A DNA stretch of 64,000 nucleotides from Bacteroidota bacterium (lineage in GTDB: Bacteria; Bacteroidota; Bacteroidia; Bacteroidales; Paludibacteraceae), in the NCBI GenBank assembly GCA_017860295.1, contig JAFNAS010000011.1, positions 223,687 through 287,686 on the forward strand. The letters run 5' to 3'. The position numbers were made by a program, and so were the translations under genes. A model generated the notes under the pieces. That model was given only the letters and a program-made list of their open reading frames with translations. It made no database searches and was not told the DNA's origin. Positions 52,501 to 60,128 of the stretch are shown here, in pieces. Position 1 is the stretch's first letter. Every line of letters starts with the position of its first letter.

Positions 52501-52816
52501 GACTCCCACAAATCCATCCAACGATTTTCCTATAATGAATTATCAATATGGGACTTCTCAAATGTATGGTTTTACAGGATTGAACTACGTCGACGGTTCG
52601 TTCTTTAAACTCAAAAACATAACCTTGGGTTATTCTTTACCTGCAAACTTAATAAAGAAACTTTCTATTGAGAAATTCAGGTTATATGGCACTGTAACAA
52701 ACCTGTTGGTAATTGCAAAAAGCCATTTGTTGAAACAGTACGATCCAGAAATGAACGGATCACTGAGTTATCCTCTTACAAAACAAATTGTTGTAGGTCT
52801 TAACGTAACATTTTGA
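49574..52816 (+). CDS. SusC/RagA-family TonB-dependent outer-membrane transporter
   Basis: Outer-membrane import barrel, 1080 residues, that works with a SusD lid and TonB. Order: N-terminal signal (RIFFFISLFLALQNVTAQ, preceded by about 26 extra residues), carboxypeptidase-regulatory-like domain (AAKISGVVKDDSGESLPGVSV to about 115), plug (LNEVVAVGYGSVKKRDLTGAV, AGLDITRTSGEPGAGVNM, YFLIDGLPGDYSTLNPNDIESIEILKDASSTAVYG), then a 22-strand barrel ending FRLYGTVTNLLVIAKSHL and a terminal aromatic Phe (VGLNVTF). The ATG at 49604 would shorten the odd N-terminus. The SusD gene follows. Confidence 0.96.
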   Translation: MKKDERKSPEMYFRTHWNKQSKHTFKRIFFFISLFLALQNVTAQEAAKISGVVKDDSGESLPGVSVVVKGTSIGTITDANGKYSLEPKTKSGILVFSFIGMDRKEVRFNGSDVQNIQLSSSTINLNEVVAVGYGSVKKRDLTGAVASVKSQDITLRPGSNPMEALQGKVAGLDITRTSGEPGAGVNMQLRGTRSISADGTPYFLIDGLPGDYSTLNPNDIESIEILKDASSTAVYGSAGANGVVIITTKKGKAGKLTVDFNAYYGYNGWSIIPEMRTGESYLETKRDAYKYVWDSTNNKWTTTGAQWQSAADDETIFGATRYAIYKQGQFVDWAKEFLRKSAGTQNYSLSISGGNEKTKGYVSFNYTDEKGQYYGDDYKQYSSNMKVDHNYKKWLSIGSSMQASYVIRNRAQDKLENALTTDPLVRTHNDDGTLNTNLGNNVYNLLLNYQPGVYANKDNNFRINVNPYIEIKPIKGLSILSRVSGWFTYNNNYKFDGIGSVNYTYNNGQIAKAQITQNRSYGYQWENVLTYNFNIAKDHDFTLTGVTSWSDNQNLYTSMYESNILTNNFKWYNFTNDVNTTASSSYDMKKTMGLVARLNYSYLGKYLFSASVRHDGSSVLYETKHWDNFPAASAAWRISDEKFMAFAKNWLDNLKLRVGWGITGTAKINPYSSVQNLESTNMSLGGVTQSIYRYTQYLTNPDLGWEKSYNTNIGLDAMLLKNRIDISLDYYITKTNGVIYSVSSPSLYGTYLPNNQYLKNVNICQTKNRGLELTLNTRNIVTKDFQWNSAVTFASSKDEILTLTGGSNNYISNGSYTLAIGQPVNSFYNYKLNGVWQIGQEKDAAVFGAKPGELNVNVPGMTRLEAGVYVKTATDGTQTYYYSDLTAAKKYNSNLTAAISKYSYSSKDYQILGHNNPDWSLGFQNTFKYKNFDLSIYTYLRWGQMISYNMMGWYQPSAFAINASPSRTIPKSFNYWTPTNPSNDFPIMNYQYGTSQMYGFTGLNYVDGSFFKLKNITLGYSLPANLIKKLSIEKFRLYGTVTNLLVIAKSHLLKQYDPEMNGSLSYPLTKQIVVGLNVTF

Positions 52817-52839
52817 TCGTCAAAATAAAAAAAAAGAAT

Positions 52840-54906
52840 ATGAAAATTTTCAATATAAAAAGACTATTATGTAAATGTGCATTAGGCTTATCCCTCGCAT
52901 TATACATAACATCATGTAGCTTAGATGAATATAATCCGTCTGCTTTGTCAGAAGAAAATGTACTTAAAAATTTCAGCGGTTGGAAATCATATCAATCCAA
53001 CTGTTATACAGGGCTTTGGGGATCACTTATTGGGCTGAATTATGGCGTTCAGTCGGAAGTCGGGACGGACTTGTGGACATTTTCCTACGGAACCCACAAT
53101 ATGTTTAAAGATTTAATGGCGTATGAACAGTTCACGACAAGTTGCGGGCCTGTAAGTGCGGTATGGGCATATGCTTTTGGTTCGATAAAAGATTGCAATA
53201 AAACAATTCAGCTATCGACACAATTGGCCGATGGTAACGCATCTGATATAGCAAAGTTAGTTGCAGAAGCAAAATTCTTAAGAGCATACTATTATTCTGT
53301 GCTGGTAACTCAGTTTGGTGAAGTTCCATTAGTGTTGATTGATGATCCGCTAAAGAGCTTGACTCCCAAACGCAATAGTATTTCTGAAATTTATACTCAA
53401 ATCGTTTCCGACCTAAGATTTGCATTCAACAATCTGCCTGTTACTCCATATGATAATAATGCCGCACGTGTAACCAAAAAGAGTGCGTTGGGTATGATGG
53501 CTCGTGTTTATGCTCAGGGTGCCGGTGAAGGTTTAAGCGAAGGTAGTAAGACATACTGGGTACGTGCTAAAGAAGTTGCAGATAGCCTCATAAACAATCA
53601 AACCGCTTATGGAGCTTCTTTGTATGATGATTTTCAGAAAGTGTTTGCATCTGCAAACAATAGAAACAATGCCGAAGCTTTGTTCACAGCTTATGGACTT
53701 AACCCGTATGATGCTTCATACGACTATTTTACAGGGAATTCCAAACCAAATCTTTATCTTTATTATTATCCTAAGTTCGATGATGCATTCGGGACATCCG
53801 ATCTCTTAAAAAAAGGGGTAAATGCCAATACGTCAAATGCCTATTACGGACGTTGCAATCAACAATTTCTTGCACCAACCAAGTATTTGCTTAACTGTTT
53901 CAATGCAAAGTATGACAAACGATGGGAAAATACGTTTGTTACTGCTTTTGCCAACTACTCAGGAGTGCAAGCAATTGCGAGTCTTGGAACGGGAGTTCCT
54001 ACCCCGGGCAATATAACCTATAATGCAGCAACCATTACGCTTACTACTGCGATGTGTAATAAATATGGAATAGATGCCTCTCATGTAGGAGAGAAAATTT
54101 ATCCGTATGCTGATGTAAATGCAGTAAATGCTTCTAAAAATGCCACATGGCAGTATATCCCGAAGATATGGACAAAAGGCTCTCATACCGGAGTAGCAGC
54201 CCAACTGAAAGATACGACAAATGCTAATTTACATCCTTATCCGTTAGCGGCCGATGAAGATCGATTCTTTGCCTATTTAAGTAAAGATCCCCTAACCTCA
54301 GCAGAAAAGAAAGCGCGTAGATATGTGACTGTAAATATTGATGATTTATTTGATACGGCGACTGATCCTACTGGTAGTACGTATAAAAGTGTAACTTCAA
54401 CCAATGGATTACCATTAGCAAGTCTTGCTAATTTGTTCCCTGCCATGATGAAGTTTAATCACAACTTCGATGGTGGATGGGTAGGATCAAATTTTCAGCT
54501 AAAATTGGGTAACATTATGATTATGCGTATGGCAGAGGTGTATTTAATTGCTGCCGAAGCTACACTTCATATTAATAGTGGCGATGGGGCTACCGCAGCA
54601 AACTATCTCAATCAATTGCGTAAGCGGGCATGTAGAAACGCCAGTGATTTCAACACTACCACAGGTATGCAACTCACTACAGCAACCATGAATGATGTAT
54701 TTGATGAATATGCCAGAGAGCTTTGCGGAGAATTTTATCGCTGGGCGCTTTTAAAGCGAAATAAAGCTTTTGAGACACGACTACAAAATTATAATAGAAC
54801 AGCTTATATTAATTTTGATCCCTCAAAACATTATAAACGTCCTATACCGTATAACTTCTTGAACCAAATTAATAATGCGGACGAATTTGGCACTAACGGT
54901 TATTAA
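52840..54906 (+). CDS. SusD/RagB-family outer-membrane nutrient-binding lipoprotein
   Basis: Surface-exposed lipoprotein lid of the SusC transporter, 688 residues, start ATG 52840; a TTG at 52813 overlaps the susC stop and is rejected. The lipobox (LALYITSC-SLDEY) is clear. TPR-like helices (AKFLRAYYYSVLVTQFGEVP, IYTQIVSDLRFAFNNLP, KKSALGMMARVYAQGAGEG) and the C-terminal signature (MIMRMAEVYLIAAEA, DEYARELCGEFYRWALLKRNK) identify the family. It is larger than the 500-600 usual. No glycoside hydrolase gene accompanies it. Confidence 0.95.
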   Translation: MKIFNIKRLLCKCALGLSLALYITSCSLDEYNPSALSEENVLKNFSGWKSYQSNCYTGLWGSLIGLNYGVQSEVGTDLWTFSYGTHNMFKDLMAYEQFTTSCGPVSAVWAYAFGSIKDCNKTIQLSTQLADGNASDIAKLVAEAKFLRAYYYSVLVTQFGEVPLVLIDDPLKSLTPKRNSISEIYTQIVSDLRFAFNNLPVTPYDNNAARVTKKSALGMMARVYAQGAGEGLSEGSKTYWVRAKEVADSLINNQTAYGASLYDDFQKVFASANNRNNAEALFTAYGLNPYDASYDYFTGNSKPNLYLYYYPKFDDAFGTSDLLKKGVNANTSNAYYGRCNQQFLAPTKYLLNCFNAKYDKRWENTFVTAFANYSGVQAIASLGTGVPTPGNITYNAATITLTTAMCNKYGIDASHVGEKIYPYADVNAVNASKNATWQYIPKIWTKGSHTGVAAQLKDTTNANLHPYPLAADEDRFFAYLSKDPLTSAEKKARRYVTVNIDDLFDTATDPTGSTYKSVTSTNGLPLASLANLFPAMMKFNHNFDGGWVGSNFQLKLGNIMIMRMAEVYLIAAEATLHINSGDGATAANYLNQLRKRACRNASDFNTTTGMQLTTATMNDVFDEYARELCGEFYRWALLKRNKAFETRLQNYNRTAYINFDPSKHYKRPIPYNFLNQINNADEFGTNGY

Positions 54907-54922
54907 TTGATACAATATTATT

Positions 54923-54958
54923 AAAATGCTGTCTGGAATTTCAGACAGCATTTTATAT
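54923..54958 (+). terminator. Strong Rho-independent terminator after the SusD gene
   Basis: AAAATGCTGTCTG and CAGACAGCATTTT form a perfect 13-bp stem around GAATTT and run into TATATT. It likely ends the transketolase-to-SusD transcript. Confidence 0.9.
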
Positions 54959-55013
54959 TATTTATTTGTACAGCAAGTGATGGAAATTATAGTAGTCAAC
55001 AAAATGCATAATT

Positions 55014-55886
55014 ATGAAAATAGGTCTGATAATGAAATCGCTGCAAGCCGAATTCTTTCAAGAGATGAAGAAAGGAGCACAGGCTTTTGCAGCTACACGC
55101 AATGATTTTGAACTGATCACGGTCGGGACTAACAGCCAAACGGAGATAGACCAACAAATTGAACTGATAAACAATTTTATACAACAAAAAGTCGATGCAC
55201 TGGTGGTTGTTCCCATCGATTCGAAAGCATTGGTTCCTGTTGTTGTCAAGGCTGTGAAGGCCGGCATCAAAGTCGTCAACATCGACATTCGGCTGGACGA
55301 AGCTCTCCTTGCGCAAAACGGCATTGAACTTACCTACGTCGGCCCTGACAATGCCACTGCCTCCAAAATGGTAGGCGATGTTCTTGCCCGAAAGGTCGGA
55401 AAAGGTGCAAAGGTAATTATTATAGAAGGACTTGCTGTCGCAGAAAATGCGCAGCAACGTAAAGCCGGATTTTTGAAATCGATTGAGGAAAACGAGCTGC
55501 ACCTGGTTGCTTCGGAAGCTGCCGACTGGGAAACCGACAAAGCAGAAGAGGTATTTGCTCGTTTATATGTGCAGCATCCCGACATTGAGGGCGTGATGTG
55601 CAGCAACGACGCGATGGCTCTGGGTGTAATGAAGGTTCTTGAAGCTAATGGAAAAACTGGTCAGATTGCCGTCGTTGGTTTCGACAACGACGCATCCGTT
55701 CAACCCCTGTTAGAAAACGGACAAATGCTGGCAACAATAGATGCCTTCGGATCACAAATGGCTGTTGAAGGAATACAGTACGCACTGAAAGTCATCGGAG
55801 GAATGGAAAACAAAGGCTCATTCGCTACCCGGTTTACATTAAAGTGTGGCAAAAACGACTTAAAGTCATATAAAATAATACTTTAA
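55014..55886 (+). CDS. Periplasmic-binding-protein-fold sugar binder without signal peptide
   Basis: A 290-residue type I periplasmic-binding fold (RbsB/LacI-effector family): two alternating lobes with QIELINNFIQQKVDALVVVPIDSKAL in the first and GVMCSNDAMALGVMKVLEANG and AVVGFDNDASVQPLLENGQM in the second. It begins on the first beta-strand (MKIGLIMKSLQ) and an in-frame stop (54993-54995) rules out an upstream extension, so there is no signal peptide, lipobox or helix-turn-helix. It should be cytosolic. This suggests an intracellular sensor or a sugar-binding protein that lost export; a LacI regulator stripped of its DNA-binding domain is another reading. Confidence 0.85.
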   Translation: MKIGLIMKSLQAEFFQEMKKGAQAFAATRNDFELITVGTNSQTEIDQQIELINNFIQQKVDALVVVPIDSKALVPVVVKAVKAGIKVVNIDIRLDEALLAQNGIELTYVGPDNATASKMVGDVLARKVGKGAKVIIIEGLAVAENAQQRKAGFLKSIEENELHLVASEAADWETDKAEEVFARLYVQHPDIEGVMCSNDAMALGVMKVLEANGKTGQIAVVGFDNDASVQPLLENGQMLATIDAFGSQMAVEGIQYALKVIGGMENKGSFATRFTLKCGKNDLKSYKIIL

Positions 55887-55943
55887 GTCGACACGAAATA
55901 CAATATGCCACAAAGATAAATCAGGTTTTTGCAAATAAAAACG

Positions 55944-55951
55944 TATCTTTG
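55944..55951 (+). promoter_or_regulatory. -7 promoter box (TATCTTTG) for ribB and the DeoR gene
   Basis: Exact TAnnTTTG match 33 nt before the ribB ATG. The -33 side is weak. It gives ribB a promoter separate from the gene before it. Confidence 0.6.
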
Positions 55952-55984
55952 TACACGAATCCAAAGACGATAATTTAGAATCAA

Positions 55985-56608
55985 ATGTCATTGCAACTGA
56001 ATACGGTAGAAGAGGCCATAGAAGATATAAAACAAGGTAAAATTGTGTTGGTTTTTGACGATGTTGCCCGCGAGAATGAAGGTGACTTTATTGCAGCAGC
56101 CGAATTGGCAACTCCCGAAATCATCAACTTTATGGCCAAATTCGGACGAGGACTTATTTGTGCCGCCCTGACCGAAGAACGCTGTAATGAATTGCAATTG
56201 GAGAGAATGGTTCAAAGCAATTCGGCTCTGATGCAGACCAATTTTACCGTATCTGTTGATCTGAAAGGACATGGCTGCACTACCGGCATTTCGGCTTCCG
56301 ACCGGTCAAAAACGGTAAAATCGTTGGCCGATGTAGCCACGAAACCGGAAGATCTGGCTCGTCCCGGACATATATTTCCTCTTATCGCTCACACCGAAGG
56401 CGTTCTGGGACGGATGGGGCACACCGAAGCCTCCGTAGACCTACCCCGCCTTGCAGGGTTAAGCCCGGCCGGAGTGCTGGTTGAGGTGATGAATGACAAT
56501 GGCACGATGGCACGGTGGGATGACCTTGTAGATGTTGCCAAACAACATGACATGAAATTAATCTCTATTACCCAAATCAAAGAATTTAGAAAACACATTC
56601 AAAAGTAA
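55985..56608 (+). CDS. ribB: 3,4-dihydroxy-2-butanone 4-phosphate synthase RibB (stand-alone)
   Basis: Cleaves ribulose 5-phosphate into dihydroxybutanone phosphate and formate, the four-carbon supplier for riboflavin. The 207-residue product has a full active site: [18 protein letters not shown] (metal-binding Glu), [32 protein letters not shown] and [11 protein letters not shown], with a final [12 protein letters not shown]. There is no C-terminal GTP cyclohydrolase II domain, although Bacteroidota commonly use fused RibBA. It lies 5 nt before a DeoR regulator and next to a sugar-binding protein, so a role in sugar catabolism or sensing, or relocation of a riboflavin gene, are both open. 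Confidence 0.93.
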   Translation: MSLQLNTVEEAIEDIKQGKIVLVFDDVARENEGDFIAAAELATPEIINFMAKFGRGLICAALTEERCNELQLERMVQSNSALMQTNFTVSVDLKGHGCTTGISASDRSKTVKSLADVATKPEDLARPGHIFPLIAHTEGVLGRMGHTEASVDLPRLAGLSPAGVLVEVMNDNGTMARWDDLVDVAKQHDMKLISITQIKEFRKHIQK

Positions 56609-56613
56609 CGATT

Positions 56614-57387
56614 ATGCTCCCAAACCAACGACGCGAAAAAATACTGGAACTGATCCGGGAAGACGGCCACGCTAAAGTAATGGATTTGAGCCGTATCTTT
56701 AAAGTAACAGAAGTAACCATACGTCAGGATCTTGAACGAATTGAAAAAGAGGGTCTTATTGTTCGCGAACATGGTGGAGCCTACCTGAAAGATATCGATT
56801 CGAATGTCCGGAATTTCAGCCTGCAAAATCAGGAAAATATTGCCGAGAAAATAGCCATTGCCCGCAAAGCTGTGGAGTTCATTACCGACGGCGATACTAT
56901 CATCCTTGATTCGGGATCTACCACCACTGAAATTGCCAAGTTGTTAACCAACTACCGCAATCTCACGGTCATTACCAATGCACTGAACATTGCTCTCATA
57001 CTTGGCGCTCAAATGGGCATTACTGTGATTGTTACCGGCGGCGAGTTCAAAGCACCGACACTTTCACTGACAGGTCAGAAAGCTGCCGATTTCTTTCAGA
57101 GCCTGCACGTCGATAAGCTATTTTTGGCCACTGCGGGTATCGCCTTGAAGTCGGGATTAACCTATCCGGGAATCAGCGATATTTGTGTAAAAAGAGCCAT
57201 GATCGAATCGGCCAACGAAACTTTTCTGGTTGCCGACTCTACCAAAATCGGCAAAAGTTCATTTGCCAGTCTGGGTGCACTATCATTAATCAACTATCTG
57301 ATCACCGATTCTAAAATTACGGCAGATGACATCAGATGGTTGAAAAACTATGATGTTCAGTTCGTGATTGCCGAAGCCGACGAATAA
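56614..57387 (+). CDS. DeoR-family transcriptional regulator
   Basis: A 257-residue regulator of the sugar-phosphate-responsive DeoR family. It has the N-terminal helix-turn-helix REKILELIREDGHAKVMDLSRIFKVTEVTIRQDLERIEKEGLIVREHGGA (given here in parts: RREKILELIR, VTEVTIRQDLERIEKEGL) and the phosphosugar-binding C-terminal fold (ILDSGSTTTEIAKLL, VIVTGGEFKAPTLSLTG, FLATAGIALKSGLTYPGIS). It is 5 nt downstream of ribB and 5 nt from the end of the convergent buk, and is a likely regulator of the sugar locus. The effector is expected to be a phosphorylated sugar made by the kinase or transketolase, which is inference. Confidence 0.93.
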   Translation: MLPNQRREKILELIREDGHAKVMDLSRIFKVTEVTIRQDLERIEKEGLIVREHGGAYLKDIDSNVRNFSLQNQENIAEKIAIARKAVEFITDGDTIILDSGSTTTEIAKLLTNYRNLTVITNALNIALILGAQMGITVIVTGGEFKAPTLSLTGQKAADFFQSLHVDKLFLATAGIALKSGLTYPGISDICVKRAMIESANETFLVADSTKIGKSSFASLGALSLINYLITDSKITADDIRWLKNYDVQFVIAEADE

Positions 57388-57392
57388 CCGCT

Positions 57393-58466
57393 TCAAGTAT
57401 AGACTTTAACGGGAGCCCCGTGCAATACAGCCAGTCCGTTCATTGCCAGAGCTCCCATTTCGTCTTCGCCCGGGAAAACCTTCACCGGAGCAATAAACGA
57501 AACGCTACGGGTGATATATTCTACAATATAGCGGCAATAAGCAATCCCTCCGGTCAGCAGGATAGCATCCACTTTTCCTTCGAGAACCGTTGCCATAGCA
57601 CCAATCTCTTTGGCAACATTATAGGCCATCGCATCCATCACCAATCTTGCCTTTGAATCATTCTCGTGAATTGCAAGATGCTCCACCTGCCGCATATCGC
57701 TGGTACCCATCAACGACATTACGCCACCTTTGCCGTTAATCATCAGTTTTATATCGTCGAGTGTATATTCTCCGCTAAAGCAAAGCTTGGCGACATCCAC
57801 CGCCGGTAGCTGACCCGAGCGGTTGGACGAAAAAGGCCCCGAACCGCTAATGCCATCATTCACATCGATCACCCGACCCCGCTGATGAGCACCCACCGTT
57901 ACGCCACCGCCCAAATGGGCAACCACCAAATTCAGCTCTTCATACGGCTTATCGACAGATTTAGCATACAAACGACTGATTGCCTTGTGATTTAGCGCAT
58001 GAAACATCGACTTGCGGTGAAACAAAGCATGTCCCGAAATGCGCGCCACCTCCTGCATCTCGTCAACCACCACCGGATCGGCGATAAAGGCCCGGGCACC
58101 CGGAATACCGGCCGCCATTGCTGCGGCCAATAACCCACCCAGACTACTGGCATGTTCGCCCTGAATGCCCGCCACAAGATCTTCACGCAATCGGTCATTC
58201 ATTTCATAAACGCCCGATTCTACAGGTTTTACCATACCACCCCGTCCCACAATCGCATCCAGCGATTGCAAGTCGATACCCGCCTTCGCAAGTTCATGCA
58301 GTATCAGGCCTTTTCTGAATTCAAACTGATCGGTGACTTTTTTGAACCGCCTCAACTCTTCGGAAGAATGGTCGATATTCACAGTAAAAATGCAACACTC
58401 ATCGTGATAGAGCGCGATTTTGGTAGAGGTGGATCCCGGATTGAGGGACAAAATATGGTACGCCAT
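57393..58466 (-). CDS. buk: Butyrate kinase
   Basis: Converts butyryl phosphate plus ADP to butyrate plus ATP (or the reverse), the final step of the phosphotransbutyrylase route. The ATG at 58466 (MAYHILSLNPGSTSTKIALY) gives 357 residues; the longer frame from 58520 is rejected because the promoter region lies there. Acetate-kinase-fold motifs are clear: LNPGSTSTKIALY, VGRGGMVKPVESGVYEMN, VVAHLGGGVTVGAHQRGRVIDVNDG and LTGGIAYCRYIVEYI. A partner phosphate butyryltransferase is not adjacent. Its operator-like inverted repeat is listed separately. Confidence 0.95.
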   Translation of the reverse strand: MAYHILSLNPGSTSTKIALYHDECCIFTVNIDHSSEELRRFKKVTDQFEFRKGLILHELAKAGIDLQSLDAIVGRGGMVKPVESGVYEMNDRLREDLVAGIQGEHASSLGGLLAAAMAAGIPGARAFIADPVVVDEMQEVARISGHALFHRKSMFHALNHKAISRLYAKSVDKPYEELNLVVAHLGGGVTVGAHQRGRVIDVNDGISGSGPFSSNRSGQLPAVDVAKLCFSGEYTLDDIKLMINGKGGVMSLMGTSDMRQVEHLAIHENDSKARLVMDAMAYNVAKEIGAMATVLEGKVDAILLTGGIAYCRYIVEYITRSVSFIAPVKVFPGEDEMGALAMNGLAVLHGAPVKVYT

Positions 58467-58510
58467 AATTGATTGTATATCAATTAATATATCCGTACTA
58501 AGAGAGAAAA

Positions 58511-58570
58511 ATATTTGCACGAAAGTTCTCTTTATACGCCTATATTAAGGTTAACCTTTGTGCAAATATA
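58511..58570 (-). promoter_or_regulatory. buk promoter with an operator-like inverted repeat
   Basis: On the minus strand the -7 box TATATTTG (58563-58570) lies about 95 nt before the buk ATG. ATATTTGCAC (58511-58520) and GTGCAAATAT (58560-58569) are perfect inverted 10-mers 39 nt apart, one of them overlapping the -7 box. This is a reasonable site pair for a dimeric regulator; which one is unknown. Confidence 0.5.
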
Positions 58571-58581
58571 ACATAATTTCT

Positions 58582-59625
58582 TTATCTTGATACACGGCCG
58601 GAGCCATCGCCTTTCATCAGGCCTTCGACCTCAGCTACCGAGATAAGATTGAAGTCTCCCTGAATGGTATTCTTAAGCGTAGAAGCGGCCTGTGCAAAGT
58701 CGAGTGCTTTCTGGTCGTCGTGCGGATAGGCAATTAATCCGTAAATCATACCTCCCACAAAAGCATCACCAACACCCACACAATCAACTACGTGCGTAAT
58801 ATCGTAAACCCGCGTATGTTTCAACGTACTGTCCGAATAGAGCACGCTGGCAAGGGTGTTATGATTGGCGTTGATCGTATTGCGGAATTCGATAAAAACT
58901 TTTTTGCAACGGGGAAATTTTGCCACCATCTCTTTTGCCGCCTTTTCGTAACTTTCCAAATCCATTTCGTAGCTGGCATCTACCGCCTTAAAATCGACCA
59001 TATCAATGCCCAGCACCTTCCGGTATTCGTCGTGGCTTCCGAAAACGGCATCGCTGTAAGCCACCATTTCGGGTAACACTTCGGTCGCTGATTTGCCATA
59101 GTTCCAGAGATTTTTCCGGAAATTGAGGTCGCACGAAATAGTCAATCCCAGTTTATCGGCTGCCAAAATAGCTTCGCGGCACACATCGGCAGCTTCGGGC
59201 GACAACGACGCGGCCACACCCGACCAGTGAAACCATGTAGCATCGGCAAACACTGCCTGCCAGTCGATCATCCCCGGAGCAATGGTTGCAAATGCCGAAT
59301 CGGCACGGTCGTATACCACCTTCGAGCCGCGCGACATAGATGCATTCTCGAGGAAATAGATGCCCAACCGTTTTCCTCCATAAACAATATGCTTCGTGCC
59401 AACATTATAAGAGCGTAACTGACTCAGACAACTTTGGGCTATTTCGTTTTGCGGTAAACGGGTAATAAATTCGGTGTCGATTCCAAAATTGGCAAGCGAC
59501 ACGGCAACGTTGGCTTCGCTTCCCCCGAAGGTGGCGACATACTCTTTAGCCTGAGCAAACCGAAGATAACCGGGTGCCGTCAAGCGCAACAGGATTTCTC
59601 CAAACGTAACAACTTTATTTTTCAT
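58582..59625 (-). CDS. PfkB-family sugar kinase, 2-keto-3-deoxygluconate kinase-like
   Basis: ATP-dependent kinase of the ribokinase family; the long version of the protein closely resembles KDG kinases of Bacteroidota that act on 2-keto-3-deoxygluconate from pectin or alginate breakdown. The ATG at 59625 (MKNKVVTFGEILLRLTAPG) gives 347 residues; the frame upstream goes through the palindromic region and is not used. It has the substrate loop FGGSEANVAVSLANFGIDTEFITRLP, the second PfkB signature VDCVGVGDAFVGGMIYGL with the catalytic Asp, and the GSHDEYRKVLG lid region. KDPG aldolase is not adjacent, so the reaction is inferred from the family. Confidence 0.88.
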   Translation of the reverse strand: MKNKVVTFGEILLRLTAPGYLRFAQAKEYVATFGGSEANVAVSLANFGIDTEFITRLPQNEIAQSCLSQLRSYNVGTKHIVYGGKRLGIYFLENASMSRGSKVVYDRADSAFATIAPGMIDWQAVFADATWFHWSGVAASLSPEAADVCREAILAADKLGLTISCDLNFRKNLWNYGKSATEVLPEMVAYSDAVFGSHDEYRKVLGIDMVDFKAVDASYEMDLESYEKAAKEMVAKFPRCKKVFIEFRNTINANHNTLASVLYSDSTLKHTRVYDITHVVDCVGVGDAFVGGMIYGLIAYPHDDQKALDFAQAASTLKNTIQGDFNLISVAEVEGLMKGDGSGRVSR

Positions 59626-59663
59626 ACGATAGTAATTTGTTTTTGAAAGGTTGTATGGAATTG

Positions 59664-59772
59664 AAAAATCAGCGAAGCTAACTTCATGTTGCTTTAAATT
59701 ATTCACCGATAGCTATCGGGAGCCCTTGGGCGTTGTACAGCAACATGTTCATTCCATATGTAACTGATTTTT
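59664..59772. repeat. Nested palindromic element, 109 bp
   Basis: Three nested inverted repeats share nearly one centre: AAAAATCAG/CTGATTTTT at 59664-59672 and 59764-59772, CATGTTGCT/AGCAACATG at 59685-59693 and 59739-59747, and the 14-bp palindrome CCGATAGCTATCGG at 59706-59719. It has no gene and looks like a MITE-like or cruciform element. The remaining intergenic DNA up to 60083 shows nothing I can name. Confidence 0.65.
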
Positions 59773-60083
59773 AATAGATACGATTCTCTTCTTACAATTT
59801 GTCCACTTTAACAAATAACAAATCCTACCCTCACCTCTTTAGGAGAATCCAATTTCAAATTGTATTGCATTATGCAGGATAGAATCAACTCCTTGCTTGT
59901 CAAACCATAACAAAGCACAGGATGCTTCTGTGAAAAGACAAACAAAGTTACAAGAAATATTTCGGTTCCGACCGGTTTTTTGCCGTAAACAAAGGGGATG
60001 TCGGCCTCTTTTACCATCCCCAAACATCGTGTTTAACAACCATAACAGATCCCACGACAACGGAAAGAGTCCCTGTTTTTTGT

Positions 60084-60114
60084 TTTGTTTTTTCACGGGT
60101 TTGTCATAGCTTTG
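60084..60114 (+). promoter_or_regulatory. -33/-7 promoter for the lipoprotein at 60129
   Basis: TTTG at 60084-60087 and TAGCTTTG at 60107-60114, spaced 19 bp, both matching the Bacteroidota consensus. The ATG follows only 15 nt after the -7 box. Confidence 0.8.
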
Positions 60115-60128
60115 CAAAAAAGGATAGG

